Shown piece after piece: positions 1-12,900 of a stretch of DNA of 64,000 nucleotides. The stretch comes from Entrophospora sp. SA101 (Eukaryota; Glomeromycota; Glomeromycetes; Entrophosporales; Entrophosporaceae). The DNA lies in NCBI GenBank assembly GCA_958430865.1, contig CAUDNR010004334.1:56176-120175 (forward strand), written 5' to 3'. The position numbers and the translations under genes are program-made. A model generated the notes under the pieces. The model was given only the letters and a program-made list of their open reading frames with translations, was not told where the DNA came from and searched no databases. Position 1 is the first letter of the stretch, and every line of letters starts with the position of its first letter.

Positions 1-3000
1 TCCAATTATCATTATTATCATCACCATTATCATTTTTATTTTTCCTGTTTGCTTTATTTTTTTCCATTAGGATAAATTAAACGAAATAAGTTATTGTTTT
101 CTTGAACTTCTCGCCCGCACATTTTCTCGCATTTTTTTTCTTCAATTATTAAAATATACGCCTATTACTATATTGTTATAAATTTATTATAGGGAAAATT
201 AAAATAAATTGTTGTTTTTTGGAGAAGTGGAAGATAAAATAAACAAAATAATAATAATAAATAAAGACTTAAACATGAACCGAGAAATAAATAAAAAAAT
301 GTTCTATATAACACTAAATTTATCATTTTTGATATCCGTTTTTTCCGATACGGAAAATTTTTTTTTCCATTCCTCTTTTTTTTTTTGGCAATTGAGATTT
401 TAGAGTATTCTATAGTGGCTTATTATACAGAATGGATAGTCGTCAATTAAGTATGGTATCATCGTCAAGTAGGTTGCAAATATGGTAAATCTCACCACCT
501 CAGCCTAACACGCAGGTGTTTTATGCCACAATTGAATTTTCATTATACGGGTTTTTTTTTATTTTAATTCACGCAGAAATAAAAATTGGTATTGCGCCCA
601 CAAGAATGTGTCACAATGGGTTTGTGCCAGCCACAATTGAATTTCTCATTTTATGGCAAAGTAAAAAAAAATTGTATTACGTCAACAAGGGAGAGCAATT
701 GATTTATTTGTCTGTCCTTTAGAGAACATTTTCCATAACTCTATATATTAATAACATGCGTTTTTCAAAACTTGGACTTTGAGGGGGGTTTTCTCCATAA
801 TATAATAATATATGCACGTCCCCTATTGTGGAATGTATTTTCTTTTTTTATTTTTCTATTTTGTTCTATTTATATACGACAGGCATAATTAATATTAATT
901 ACTGAAGGTCTTGCTTGATCAAATAATAAAAGTCAAAACTAATGCGGAGGTAGGGGTTTGATGCTTTTTGTTCGCGGGGATTAATTTTTCTCAAATATGT
1001 CACCGGTTGGTGTATCACCACATTCTAGAGATTACATAATGGTTTCATTAAAATACATCAATTATGGATTAACAGCTTTGATTGTTGACGGTGCATGTTG
1101 CGGTGCAGCCTGATTGTCACCTCTTTCTTCTTCGATCTATACCCTATAAAAAAAAACTAACCCGTGATAACATATTTATGGAAAAATCATGGAAAGGTTA
1201 CAGAAGAATTTGCCATTGTCGCGAATTCGTGGAAATTTTCAAAGTATTTTCTGGGGTAGACTATATTTTTTTTTATATATAGGATAAACCATTAAAAGAG
1301 TCATATAAGTGAGTTTTCTAGTTTTAGGATCAAAATATTCGTGAATATTCTAATGATGCGGTCAGGTTTCTTCTCTCGTTAATAATATTTGAAAAGTCTA
1401 GGTTCCTACAATTGATATTTTGATTATTCCTGATATACACCAACACTTTAAAATTACTAATTTGTCTTTTCTTTTGTCTAACTGAATCTTGATGACACTA
1501 AATAATTATGGCGCCACGATGTAACCTTGAAAATATGTAAACCACACTTCCAATAGTCATAAATATTCAAAAGGTATAGTTTTTACTTTTGTCATCAAAC
1601 AGAGGTAAACTTACTTGAATTTTATTAGAAATGAAGTTAAGTGGTAACCTTCGCTTATTAAAGCAATGTTCATTCAGATTTAATTTGAATATGCATGACA
1701 AAGAATTTTTTATATATATAGTAATTTTCTACTTGTATTACAATTTTAGTAAAATATTTTAAACATAATTTATTTTCCTCGAATAAATGTGTTATTAATA
1801 AAAGCAGTAGTAGCAGTAGAATGGAGAATGAAATTGATGTATTATTGCTGTGATCTACACTTTCCATAGGATAAACCCAAATTTAATTTTTCACATTTAC
1901 AACCAATAAAATCAAATAATAATAACAATAATTTTCTCTCATACTATTTGATCCCTTGTAAATTAATAATATTAATAATCTATTTAATCAATACTATTTG
2001 ATAGAACAAATTAAATCCTTAAAAACTAAAGATGGCAAGTCATATTAATGCATCAGCCACATTATTTGTTTCGGTTAAAATATTTAATTGGTGCAAAATA
2101 TCCAAAAAAAGTAATAAACTGCCCAGTGATATTTTAAAACCCGGAGCCATCGGTTCACATTCTATCCGATGAAATATTTTCTTTACCCTGGGACAATTAA
2201 TTACCATTCATTATCATCAATTAATGTTTTTAATACTCTTTAAGATCTTTTATTTCAAGCAAATGTTTCAAGATGATAAAATTTATCTCCTGGTTGATTT
2301 ATTTGAACTTCTCATTTCTTTCATTATTTCTTTCATTGATGCCTATTTCATTATTTATTTCATGTTTTTGGATGTAAATGTTTATTTCCACGTTTCAAAC
2401 TTTTAACACCTATATATATCTCATATCATTAACCAACCAAGTTAGGCCAAATAATTCATTCATCCTCCTCCATTTGACATCATATTCGAAACAATAAAGT
2501 TTCAAAATTTGAATTTTTTTTTTATTTATGATTTATTTTTATTTGTGATTTATTTTTATTTATTTTTATTTTTATCAACTATTTCCAAATTTAGAAGATA
2601 ATATAAAGTTGCAAAAAATAAGTCTAATGATAACGTTTCAGAAGTTTGAAACTAACAACAATAGCAAAATTTTAATAATAAACCATTGTCTGTGTCTCAC
2701 GTGACGAAGATCATAATTATAACAATCATTGTATTTCATTTTTAATATTATTGTTTTTTTTCGACGCATGATCTGCACAATTCAAACGTTAAAAATCTTA
2801 ATTCAAAATAAAAAAATCATCATAAAACCTCCAAATTTTTAAGATCTTGGTAAAAATAATTTTGTTGCGTAAAAAAAAAATTTTCGAAACGTGGACATTA
2901 AAAAAAAAAAACGGATTTATTTTGAGTTTGAATTTGTTTGTTGTTGTTTTTATGTCTATATTAATATTAGTTTATTGATCGATCTTGGTTTATTAGGATT

Positions 3001-3543
3001 AGGTATACTAGCATTAGTGTATTTATTAATACTAGTTCTAATATAAATTTTATATTTTGTCAATGCGCATATTGTATATGCACACATGTTTTCGTTGTCT
3101 ACACACAAAAAAAATAAACCCGTTTAATAATGAATGAACATAAAATTGGTAATAATTTAATTCTTTATTTAACGGAAATCGTTTTTTTACCGGAATTCAT
3201 TGTTTTCTGGTTTCAGTTTGTAAAGAAACAATATTAACTACTAATTAACTTATAACCAAGAAAAGGTTTAATAGTTTTCTTATAATTTCGGTGGTTATAT
3301 AAAGGCAATGTGTGGACGTGAATTCATATCTTTCTTTCATTTCAGAATAATAAGAAATAAATAAATAAATAAATATAGCTCAAAATTTTACAGAATTTTT
3401 TTTTTTTTTTGAATAATTAATAATTCATCAAAATTAATACTTATTAAATCCTCAATTCTATTTCACTTCTTATATAACATACACGCATAAAATATAATTT
3501 TTTAATTACAATTTTTTACATTTCTTTATATAAAAATTAAAAA
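1..3543. other. Gene-free AT-rich region upstream of the BTB gene
   Basis: All open frames are at most 68 codons and look like chance frames. A CCACAATTGAATTT word occurs at about 527 and 620, a weak local direct repeat. There are many homopolymer A/T runs. Nothing else is supported. The mirror copy is 48119-51661. Confidence 0.7.
3295..3305 (+). promoter_or_regulatory. Candidate TATA box for BTB gene
   Basis: TTATATAAAGG stands out about 240 bp before the BTB start codon. The distance implies a long 5' leader, so this is a suggestion only. The mirror copy is at 48357-48367. Confidence 0.35.
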
Positions 3544-3963
3544 ATGTCGAACCAACAACAATCAGTTGAAATTCCAGTCCCATACTTAGTCTCAAAATTA
3601 CATGAAATGGGCTCGATGTTTTACAATGATCCATCTACAGCATACGCGGAATTAAGCATCAATGAGCAAAGAACTTTCTTTATTCACAAGGAATATCTTG
3701 AATTCCAATCTAATTACTTCTGCGACATCTTTACAAAAAAGAAAGTTAAGAAAGGCGATCTTATCAAAATCAATTTACCATCACCTGATACTTTCGAAAT
3801 AATCTTGGAATTTTTTTATTTTGGAGACGAGGATAGATTCTATGATAAATTGAACATAGACAATTATTATGACGTAATGAAAAATGTGAATCTCTTGGGC
3901 TTATCCAGCGAAATTAAAAATATTTGTCTAGCTTTCTATCAAGATAATCGTGAATTTCTATAA
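3544..3963 (+). CDS. BTB/POZ domain protein (139 aa)
   Basis: A single-exon gene for a short protein that is essentially one BTB/POZ fold. Residues about 35-125 carry the typical order: a strand followed by IHKEYLEFQSNYF (the usual HK..L...S.YF core), then a hydrophobic pattern around SPDTFEIILEFFYFGD, and a final helical part LLGLSSEIKNICLAFYQ. BTB domains mediate dimerisation and often recruit Cullin-3 ubiquitin ligases; such proteins are expanded in mycorrhizal fungi. No Kelch, TLD or MATH domain follows, so the partner or function is unknown. The start ATG follows an AAAA context. MLH3 begins 276 bp downstream on the same strand. Confidence 0.85.
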   Translation: MSNQQQSVEIPVPYLVSKLHEMGSMFYNDPSTAYAELSINEQRTFFIHKEYLEFQSNYFCDIFTKKKVKKGDLIKINLPSPDTFEIILEFFYFGDEDRFYDKLNIDNYYDVMKNVNLLGLSSEIKNICLAFYQDNREFL

Positions 3964-4239
3964 AATTTCTTTAAAATTTAATTATTGGAGTATCGTTTAT
4001 TATTTTTTGTTAGTTGATCTAATAACAATAATAGTTAATTGTAAAATTTGTTAATTCTTAATTGTATTTTTTTCCATTTCTTTTTTTTAATAATTATAAT
4101 AATAATAAATAAAAAAGTATTATCGCTTTATCGTAATTTCTTTTATGCATGTTGCACTACTGATACTAACTATTTTAATATACACGATAATTTTATAAGC
4201 ATCAATCTATCTTTAAAAACCCCCTTTTTTTTTGTTAAA

Positions 4240-7200
4240 ATGACCATTCGTATTTTAAACGATACTACTATTCGTAAATTACGTGCTTCTCTCATAACTT
4301 GTTTATCTCAATGTGTTGCTGAATTAGTCCAAAACAGTAAATGGTTCTTTTTTTTCCTTTTTCCCTATTATTTAGAATTGCTTATTTGTACAATTTACAG
4401 CTATAAATAATTTCACATTACTTTAGGCCTTGACGCTTCTGCTACCAGCATAGAGATTCATGTTGATGTAACCAAATATTTTATCCAGATTATTGATAAT
4501 GGAACAGGAATCCCTCCAGACGATATGAATAACATTGGAAAGCGTTATGGTAAATGAATGAAATTATTATTATTCATAGTGTGATTTATTATTTTTGTTT
4601 TTATCAATTCACTTATCCACCTTCTTCAACTTCATAAATTACTATTATAGCAACATCTAAATGTCACACATTGGATGATTTGAAAAATGTTACTACTTAT
4701 GGTTTTCGTGGAGAAGGTTCTTAATTAATAGTTAATAAAATATATTCATGACCTTCTTATTTTTAATCCTCCCCCAAAAAAATAATAGCTTTGGCAAATA
4801 TTGCTGAACTTTCAATTTTGGAAATAATAAGTAAACATTCTAATTTTTTTGACACATATTGCACCATAATTAAAGTAAGTTCAATATGTGCTTGATCGGT
4901 TGATCGGTTTGTTGATAGCTACTCAACCAACCAGTAAATGTGAGAATTCATCTGATCTTTTTTTTAGGGTGGCAATCGTCTTCAATATGGTCCAACTCGT
5001 AACAGCAAACGTAAAATTCCTGGAACGGTCGTCATAATCAGAGATCTATTTTACTCTGTAACTATTTCATTCGGTTATTCATTCCAATGTCTTTAAACCG
5101 ATTTACTAATTATATTTTATGTTCCCAACTTAAATAATTAAAAAAGTATCCAGTACGTAGAAAATATAAATCTGCTAATGCAATGATCAACGATTTAGAA
5201 AGTGTCAAAAGAACTATAAACGTCATGGCATTAATACATCCAAATGTCACATTCACACTAGTCGACTCATCAAAAGATGCTAAAATAGTTACAACTAGAA
5301 AGGTATTATTATTATTGTTATTGTTATTACTATTTCTGCCGATTCATATTGATCATTGTGTTGGTTAATTATATTATGTCTTTCTTTACACACATATATA
5401 TATAGGTAACATCAAGTATTTCCATATTTAGACAACTTTTTGGCGCAACATTAGCTCAAGTAAGTATATGTATGTTTAGAAATTGTCAAATGTCTAAATA
5501 CATAATTAAATCTCGTGTATTCTTTCCTTAACAATTTCTTTATTAGAACCTTGAACCTGTTTATATTAAAGACCATGATTTCAAAGTTGAAGGATTTATT
5601 TCATTAAAAGGTTTTCACACAAAGGTATTTTTAGATTTATGTTGGAATAATTATATTAATAACGACTACATATCAATGGTACTAAATACTCAACTTTTAA
5701 TTTAAAGCAACATCAATATTTTTGTAAGTTTAATTTTTCTACATGAAAACCCTTCTCTATTTCTATTTCTTTATTATATTATGTTATTGTCGTTAAATAA
5801 TGATATCTAATTATTGATAGATGTCAACAATCGTTATATGTATTATAACAAGATATACAAATTAGTTAATATTTTGTTTAATCAAAGTAGTTTTGCAAAA
5901 AAGGTAAAATTTGATTGATAGTAATAACAATAACAATATCATCATTACTATTTAATTCATTGATCATTGTTTATTATAAACATAATTTTTCTCTTTAGAA
6001 TAAGGACGAACAATCTTCATCTTCATCATCACGTTTAGAATCTGATTTAGAATTGCTTTATAAATCTCGTGAGTTTGTTAGTTCGTTCATCCCATTCATT
6101 CTTTTTTCACCCACATTCCTCGCTCACCTTATGTTCATCACAAAATATTTATGATTGCAGGTAAAAGTCATGTAACTAGATCTTTAGAAAGATATTGTAT
6201 CTTTTTTATTCATCTCACTTGTCCTACAACGTATTATGATATATGTTATGATTCTGATAAAAGTGTCATAGAATTTGAGGTGACATTTCTTTTCCCCCTT
6301 TCTAACTCATCATAGCACCATTTAATTATATCTAATATTAAATTATTGTATTTAGAGCTGGACAAAAATATTTAACATAATATCTAACCTAATACAACAA
6401 TTTTTAATAAATCATGGATTTTTAATGAAAGAAATTCCAACATCACAAATTGAAAATACCTTTTGTTGTTCTGGTGTTAATAATCCTAATGACGATATTA
6501 AAATGTCTACTGGCGGCGGCGGTGGTTATAAACTTGATTTACCGCCTTCTTTTGAAGATGTCGCTCACGTAAAAAGTGGTGGATTAAGACAATACAAATT
6601 TCAAGATTCAGAACTTAAAGGAACGACTCCTCCTACTTTTACTGATGCTGTTGCTACAAAACGAAATGTCAATAATCCAATTCAAAATATTTTTTTTATC
6701 AAGAAAAAAAGTGGAAACACGTAAGTGTGAATATAAAAATTTTATTTACGATTAATGCTCATATGCATCCTAATACATTATAAACAATCATATTTATATT
6801 ATATTTAGATACAAAACTATACCAATTCGATCAATTAATCGTCCAAAATCCTCGAGCCAATGTACGTCACATAATTCAAGTCATCGCCACAGTTCTGATA
6901 AAAAATCAGTTTCATGGGCTCAAGAAAAATTTCAGGTTATACATATATATACACATGCATAAATATATCTACACGTCGCATACATTGCTCTCTTCCAAAC
7001 TAATTATTAATTAATTACAATCATAATCATAATATTAACAGAAATGGAAAAATCCCGTATTCAAAAGTTTGGAACCTCACATCCCTTCAATGAAAACTCT
7101 AGCACAATCATCTTCTTTTTCATTACTGCCAGAAACTTCCAAAAATCATTTTTCGTTTAGTAATTCTGCAAAATTAAATATTTTAGAACATCGATTTAAC

Positions 7201-8538
7201 AAACATGATCTCGAGTGCTCGGAAGTTATTGGGCAATTGGATGATAAATTTATTGTTTGTAAATTGCCATGTACTGACAATCTTAATAATAATAATAATA
7301 ATAATAATAGTGTTATAAACAGTAATGACGATAATGACAGGGATGATGTAACGGGGAAAAGAAATGTTAAATATATATTGGTTCTTGTAGATCAACATGC
7401 TGCTGATGAACGTGTTAGAGTCGAAATGTTTATGAAAGAATTTTGTGAATTTAAGCAAATCAACAATATTGGCGGTGGCAATGATGACGACGATGACGAA
7501 TTAAAAATTTCTATGGTTGGAACAGTTAAATTTACCAGTTCGCCGATTAAAATTTTTTTAACTAATCGAGAAGCAAAAGTTGCATGGAGATTTCAAAAAT
7601 ATTTTAATATCTGGGGAATTTTTTTTACTGATAAGCCAACATTATCAAAAGAAAATGATGATGAATTAAAAAAGGCAACATGCGAAAATCAAAATAGTAG
7701 AAAATCAAATCAAACATCATTTTTATCTACAACGCACCTCCACTCGTTCATCAATCCTGATAATGATTGTTGTCCAATTTTTATCACTCACCTACCAAAA
7801 ATAATTTTTGATCGATGCACTACTAGTAATTTTACATCTAATAATTCTACATCTACTATAAACGACGGTAATGGTAATGATGGTGTTAGTGATTCACGTC
7901 TAATTCAAGAACTTGTGCGTCAACACTTATACTGGTTAGAAGAGATAGGTGGTATAGGATTGGGAGGATTCGTCAACAATTATAATGATGATAATTGTCA
8001 ACTTCATTATGAGCAGAAACGACAACTAAAATGGCAATTTATGATTAGAACATGTCCAAGAGGTATTTTAGATATAATAAATTCAAAAGCTTGTAGAGGT
8101 GCTATAATGTTTAATGACAAGTTATCATTGGATCAGTGTAAAGAGTTGATAGCTAAACTTTCTAAATGTGAATTTCCATTTCAATGTGCACATGGAAGGT
8201 AACCAAATTGCTATAATATTTGCATTAATTATAACCTCCCCTATTTATTTGTTAACTAATCGTCTATTATGTTTTAAAGACCTTCTATGATCCCAATATT
8301 AAATTTAGAAGGCATTCAACAACAATTTCACGAACAGCAACAACTACTACTGAATAGACAAAAACAATCAGTTTCATCGTATAAACAAAATTTATTTACA
8401 AATGAAATTTATAATCACCATCATTTGAATGTTGAGTCTTCTTCTTTCGCTATAAATAAAGTTGTTGAAAATGGAAAATTTGGTAGTTGGAAAAAAAGAA
8501 AAATTAATCTAGATAGATACCATACGTTATTTAACTAA
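4240..8538 (+). CDS. MLH3: MutL homolog MLH3, 16 exons, 981 aa
   Basis: Subunit of the MLH1-MLH3 (MutL gamma) endonuclease that resolves meiotic recombination intermediates into crossovers and has a minor mismatch-repair role. Predicted exons: 4240-4336, 4427-4549, 4651-4716, 4789-4874, 4968-5057, 5147-5302, 5406-5459, 5547-5624, 5708-5723, 5821-5903, 5999-6068, 6161-6279, 6356-6720, 6809-6935, 7042-8198, 8280-8538. All junctions are GT-AG and keep one frame. The GHKL ATPase motifs are intact: AELVQNSLDA (E28, N32), DNGTGI (D56) and TYGFRGEALANI (about 89-100). PVRRKY follows in the transducer domain. The C-terminal endonuclease motif DQHAADERVRVE starts at D627, and CAHGRPSM (C892) marks the metal site and identifies MLH3 rather than PMS1. 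The middle is N/S-rich and poorly conserved. Confidence 0.93.
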
Positions 8539-8620
8539 ATATTATAGATTTGTATATATTATTTTTATAATTATTTTAATTTTTAAAAATAAATTTATAG
8601 AATTTTACCACCAGGCATTA

Positions 8621-9978
8621 ATGCTATTATTCGACATATTTATTTATAACACACAATTATTGTTACATTTTTTTTTATCATCAATTCGTCAATTTGTTTT
8701 GATCATTAATCAGCCTGTTTTGGCAATAATTACACCAAAACTATATGTTATATATGGTATGTACATTATTATTATCATCATTTACACATTAGATACTTCG
8801 ATTAATCGCTTTAATATTAAAATATGGCTAAAGAATATGATAAACTGAATAATAAAATATCAATTCCAACAATTTTCTTATTAACATGTTTTATCCTACC
8901 CTTTTTAGTGTTGACATATTTATTAGTAACGTCAACAAGTAAAATTTCTTCAAATTCGAAACAGATTATTTCAATTCCATTTATCTTGACATTAATCATT
9001 ATTCCTATCAAGTTTACAAGTAACAATTTACAAATTGATATTATACTTTCTACAATTGGAATGGCATCATTTCTTAAATATTTAGACATATTTTTTGTTG
9101 ATCCTTTTACCTTTAATTACAACAAAAATAATAATAATAATAATGGCAATGGCATGGGCATCGGTAATGGTAGTAGCGGTAGTAAAGAAATTTATCAAAC
9201 AATTGAACAGGTTAAAGCCGATGCAGTATATCCATTTCGTAATTTATCATCATCATCAACTCGGACACCCGCAGCATCATCACAATCACCTTCATATTCA
9301 TTAATCAAGCCGATGATATTTATTTTAGTATTAGACATAATCATATATAAATATTTCATCAAGAGTTTGAATGCGACTGAAATATTTTCAATGAAGCAAT
9401 TCCATTCAAGGTCATTAATTAATTTAATATTTTGTTTTTGCATACAATTAAATATGGAATTTGGCAATAGATTCATAATACTAATTGGATCATTAATATT
9501 TACAAATGGAAAATATGATAAAAAAGAATGGAAGTTATTATTTGATAATCCATGGAAATCAACATCTTTATCAATCTTTTGGGGGAAAAGATGGAACCAA
9601 TCATTTAAACATATTTGGAAATCTTTAATTTCCAAGTTAATTTATAATAATTCAGGTGATGATAACGGTAAAAATAAGAATAGGAGATTATTGCTAGTAT
9701 TTGGTATATTTTTATTGAGTGGGATTCATCATGAATTTATTATTTGGTCAACAATTTATTATTGTTGGATACCAGGGGAACAAATTATATTTTTCATGTT
9801 ACAATTTATTGGAATATTAATCGAAAGAAAATTAATTTTTAACCATGATAATAACAACAACAATAATAGTCTATTGTCTTTAATATTTGGATGGTTTTGG
9901 ACTTTATTTTATTTAATAATTACAGTTTCTTTTTTCGTCGATTCTTATATACGATGTGAATATTGGATTGATGATTGA
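8621..9978 (+). CDS. Wax-synthase-like MBOAT acyltransferase (about 426 aa)
   Basis: Multi-pass membrane enzyme of the wax synthase/MBOAT_2 type, expected in the ER and transferring acyl groups to an alcohol or sterol-like acceptor. The signature FDNPWKSTSLSIFWGKRWNQ is followed about 50 residues later by SGIHHEF, with the putative catalytic histidine. Several hydrophobic segments flank these, and an N/G/S-rich loop sits in the middle. I join a first exon 8621-8756 through a GTATGT...AAAG intron (8757-8833) to 8834-9978, which adds an N-terminal membrane segment in frame. The alternative is a single exon from ATG 8824 (384 aa). The start lies only 82 bp after the MLH3 stop. The substrate cannot be told from sequence. 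Confidence 0.8.
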
Positions 9979-9991
9979 TGATTGATTGACT

Positions 9992-10062
9992 GATTGATGG
10001 ATTGATGGATTGATGGATTGATGGATTGATGGATTGATGGATTGATGGATTGATGGATTGAT
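9992..10062. repeat. GATTGATG octanucleotide tandem repeat
   Basis: Eight perfect GATTGATG units plus a partial one, preceded by irregular copies from about 9964. The tract begins at the MBOAT stop codon and separates two convergent genes. The mirror tract at 41600-41670 has the same unit number. Confidence 0.95.
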
Positions 10063-10170
10063 TAAAATTAAATAAATAATAATAAGATATTAAAGAAAAT
10101 ATTATATATATGATAACTAATTTTGCTATTAAATTCTATTTTCTATATATATATCTATTTTTTATAAAAA

Positions 10171-11404
10171 TTATATATCTTTTAATGTTCTTAACATCTC
10201 TTCACGCGTAAGATTTGTAAGATTATTAATTTCATCTCTATCATCCTCATTCATATTTGATGTATCAATTGGTGGTAAAACTTTCAAAAGAAAAAAAAAA
10301 ATAGAATATTAGGAATTATAACAATTATTATAAATAATAAATAAATAATTGTAATAATCTTATACCTCTGACTCGAAATTCGCCACTTTTAAATAATCTT
10401 CTTTTTGAATCATAAAGATGACTATAATTTCCAACAACAATTGGAACAATTGGAATTTTGGCTCTTACGGCCATATGAAATGCACCCTTTTTAAATGGTA
10501 GTAAATCAGCTTCTTGTAAACGAGCGCGTGTACCTTCAGGAAAAATAAAAACGCTTGTCTAAAAAAAATTGTGATTGTGCGATGGATTGGTTGTAGGACG
10601 GTTGTGAGATGATGTAAATAATTAAATAATTAATAAAATTAATTGATTTATATTATTATTTTTTTAAAAAAATAATTTATTACTTTTTTTGCTTTGATTT
10701 CATCAGCAGCTTTTTGTAAAGCTTGTACTGCATTTTGATGATTTTTACGATCAAGAAATATTCCTTGACCAAGTTTCACTAAAGTTAACAAATATATATA
10801 AAATAAATAAATTATTAAACTATTTTTAAAAAGATCAAATATCAATACTAATAATTAAAGGGTATTATTTTAGACAATAATATTACTATATCATCGTTAG
10901 ATAACTGCCATTGTCATTATGTAATTACCACTAACATTATATTTACTTACTGTACAAGTTTAGAAAAGGAACATATTTTAAGGATGATTTGCCGATAACT
11001 GTACAATTTTTTGGAAAAACTTTTCCCAAAACCAAGAGATCAGCAGTTGCCTGATGATTACAAATAAAAATTGCTGGTTTAACATCGAGATACTCTTCTC
11101 CTTCAACTTTAACAGTTATACCCACAGCTCTGCTAGCAAAAAATAGAAATGAACGCCCCACTGCCCAATTGATCAAGCCTCTTTTACCAATAATTGAAAA
11201 AAATATTGAAATAAAACTACCATATACTGAAAAAATTAACACTAAAATTGAACTGATTATTGCCTTAACTACAAATTCTATTGTTGGACTTATTTTAATA
11301 CCAGTTATAATTGCTCCAATTATTAGTGCTACTGCAAATGGATGTGAACTAATAATAATACTTATACTATTTAATTTTAATAAATTGTCTAACAATAACG
11401 TCAT
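10171..11404 (-). CDS. 1-acyl-sn-glycerol-3-phosphate acyltransferase, 4 exons, 283 aa
   Basis: PlsC/LPAAT-family enzyme that acylates lysophosphatidic acid to phosphatidic acid, the entry point to phospholipids and triacylglycerol, normally in the ER membrane. Exons on the minus strand: 11404-10951, 10778-10684, 10558-10366, 10280-10171; all introns are GT-AG and in frame. The catalytic NHQATAD (N116, H117, D122; HX4D type) and FPEGTR (F189-R194) blocks are intact, as is the intervening KLGQGIFLDR, which matches the usual G.IFIDR block. Two hydrophobic stretches precede residue 80. It lacks fused domains and has the length usual for yeast Slc1-type enzymes. Its 3' end converges on the MBOAT gene. 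Confidence 0.93.
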
Positions 11405-12033
11405 CTTATTATTTAATTATTAATTGTTTTGATTGTTTTAATTGTTGGAGAAAGAGATATTCTTGAAAAAAAATTTTTTTGAACAAAAAAAAGAATATTT
11501 TTATATATATATATACGCTGGAAATATTACTAATCTCTGAGCGGCTAGTAAAGAAATTTGGAAAATAAGGAGTAAAAAAAGGGAGATAAAAGATAATAGG
11601 GTAAACAATGACAACGAAGATTGGTAGGAAAGATGATGACAAGGAATAAAAACAAAACAAAAAATGAATGAATAAATCTTCCGCTAATTATGTCATATAT
11701 ATGAAATTGGAAATGAACACGCGACTTTGTTTTTAATGTGCAATAATTATATATAATTATGAAAAAAATTTATTGTATAGGTACAAACAATGTCGTGTAA
11801 CTTGATAATCGACAGATTGTTTATTATCTAAAAAAATACAAGAAAGAATTCATCTATTATCATATTGTTAAGTTATATATATTAATATGACATAATAATA
11901 ATATTCATGAGATAATCTTATAAATCGTCATCTTTAATTTATTTATTTTAACATAGTTAATTAATAGTAATTATAGTAATAGTAAATTGTAGTGATAGTG
12001 ATAATTTATATATCAATTATCAATAAATTAAAA
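11405..12033. other. Intergenic region upstream of LPAAT
   Basis: 630 bp of A/T-rich DNA between two minus-strand genes. It should hold the LPAAT promoter and the terminator of the coiled-coil gene. No specific motif was recognised. The mirror copy is 39629-40257. Confidence 0.6.
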
Positions 12034-12766
12034 TCACCAATCGGTTTTCCATCCTCCCTCATCATCGTCATCATTATCATCATCATCACCGTCTCTAATA
12101 TTTTCTTTATCTTCCTCCGCCTTCTTTTTCTTCAAATTTTCTTTCTCTCCCTTCAACCTTTGATTATATCCACCACCACCACCACCAACAATATCATCAT
12201 CATCAACGTCTTCTACCACATCTTTATCAACATCATCCTGATCTTCTACAACATTGTTTAATATGTCAATCATCTCAGTTACTTCCTTTCTGATTGATTC
12301 AATTTCTAATCCCAAACTATCTAATTGAGGTCTAGAACTATTCAAATAATCATTTATATTTATGAAATTTGTACATAAATCATATGTTGATTCAATTGCT
12401 GTTTCTTTTTCTTCTGTTGTATTTGCCATTGCTGAAGAATACAGCGAATTGAGTTGACTTAGTAATGAAGATATTGTTGGTGGTGGATTCTGTTTGGGTT
12501 TTGATGCTTTATATATAATTATTAATTAATAATAATAATATTTTTTTAATAAATAAATTACATTTATTATTATTACTTTGTTCCTTATCAACAATCTCTA
12601 ATTCGTCAATTAAATCCAAAATGTCATCAACATAATTTTCATCTTTTGTAGTAGTCGAACTTAATTGTTGTTCTTGGTAAAGTTGTAATTGTTTCAAATC
12701 TTGTAACATTTTGTTAAAGGTTAAAGGTTTTGGAGGTGGTGGTGAATTAGATTTACGTTTAAACAT
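12034..12766 (-). CDS. Acidic coiled-coil protein, 2 exons, 225 aa, function unknown
   Basis: Exons 12766-12562 and 12506-12034 are joined by a 55 bp GT-AG intron. The N-terminus is basic and proline-rich (FKRKSNSPPPPKP). Two helical amphipathic stretches follow, NKMLQDLKQLQLYQEQQL and a central segment around LGLEIESIRKEVTEMIDIL that reads as a coiled coil. The C-terminal third is low complexity: Asp-rich, a six-Gly run, K/E-rich, then Asp-rich again, ending in W. I do not recognise the family; a small vesicle or kinetochore complex subunit is conceivable but unsupported. It is transcribed divergently from PEX14 with 134 bp between start codons. Confidence 0.7.
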
Positions 12767-12900
12767 TTTTAATTTTCTGAAAAATAAATAAAAAAAATAA
12801 AATAAATATAGAATATAATTGTACTACGTGATTTTTTCATGATTCATTTATTTACATATTTATACCCTCATTCATTCATTGTCTTTTAAAATATAAGAAA
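12767..12900. promoter_or_regulatory. Shared divergent promoter region, coiled-coil gene / PEX14
   Basis: Only 134 bp separate the two start codons, so both promoters must overlap here unless elements lie in the genes. The sequence is A/T-rich and contains a GTACTACGTGA stretch but no clear TATA box. The mirror copy is 38762-38895. Confidence 0.55.

Noticed and set aside
7183..7458. Antisense frames over MLH3, BiP, MBOAT and LPAAT
   Set aside because: They overlap well-supported exons and have no domain signal.
9992..10062. CRISPR-like array in repeat tracts
   Set aside because: Units are directly adjacent octamers or hexamers without spacers; the genome is eukaryotic.
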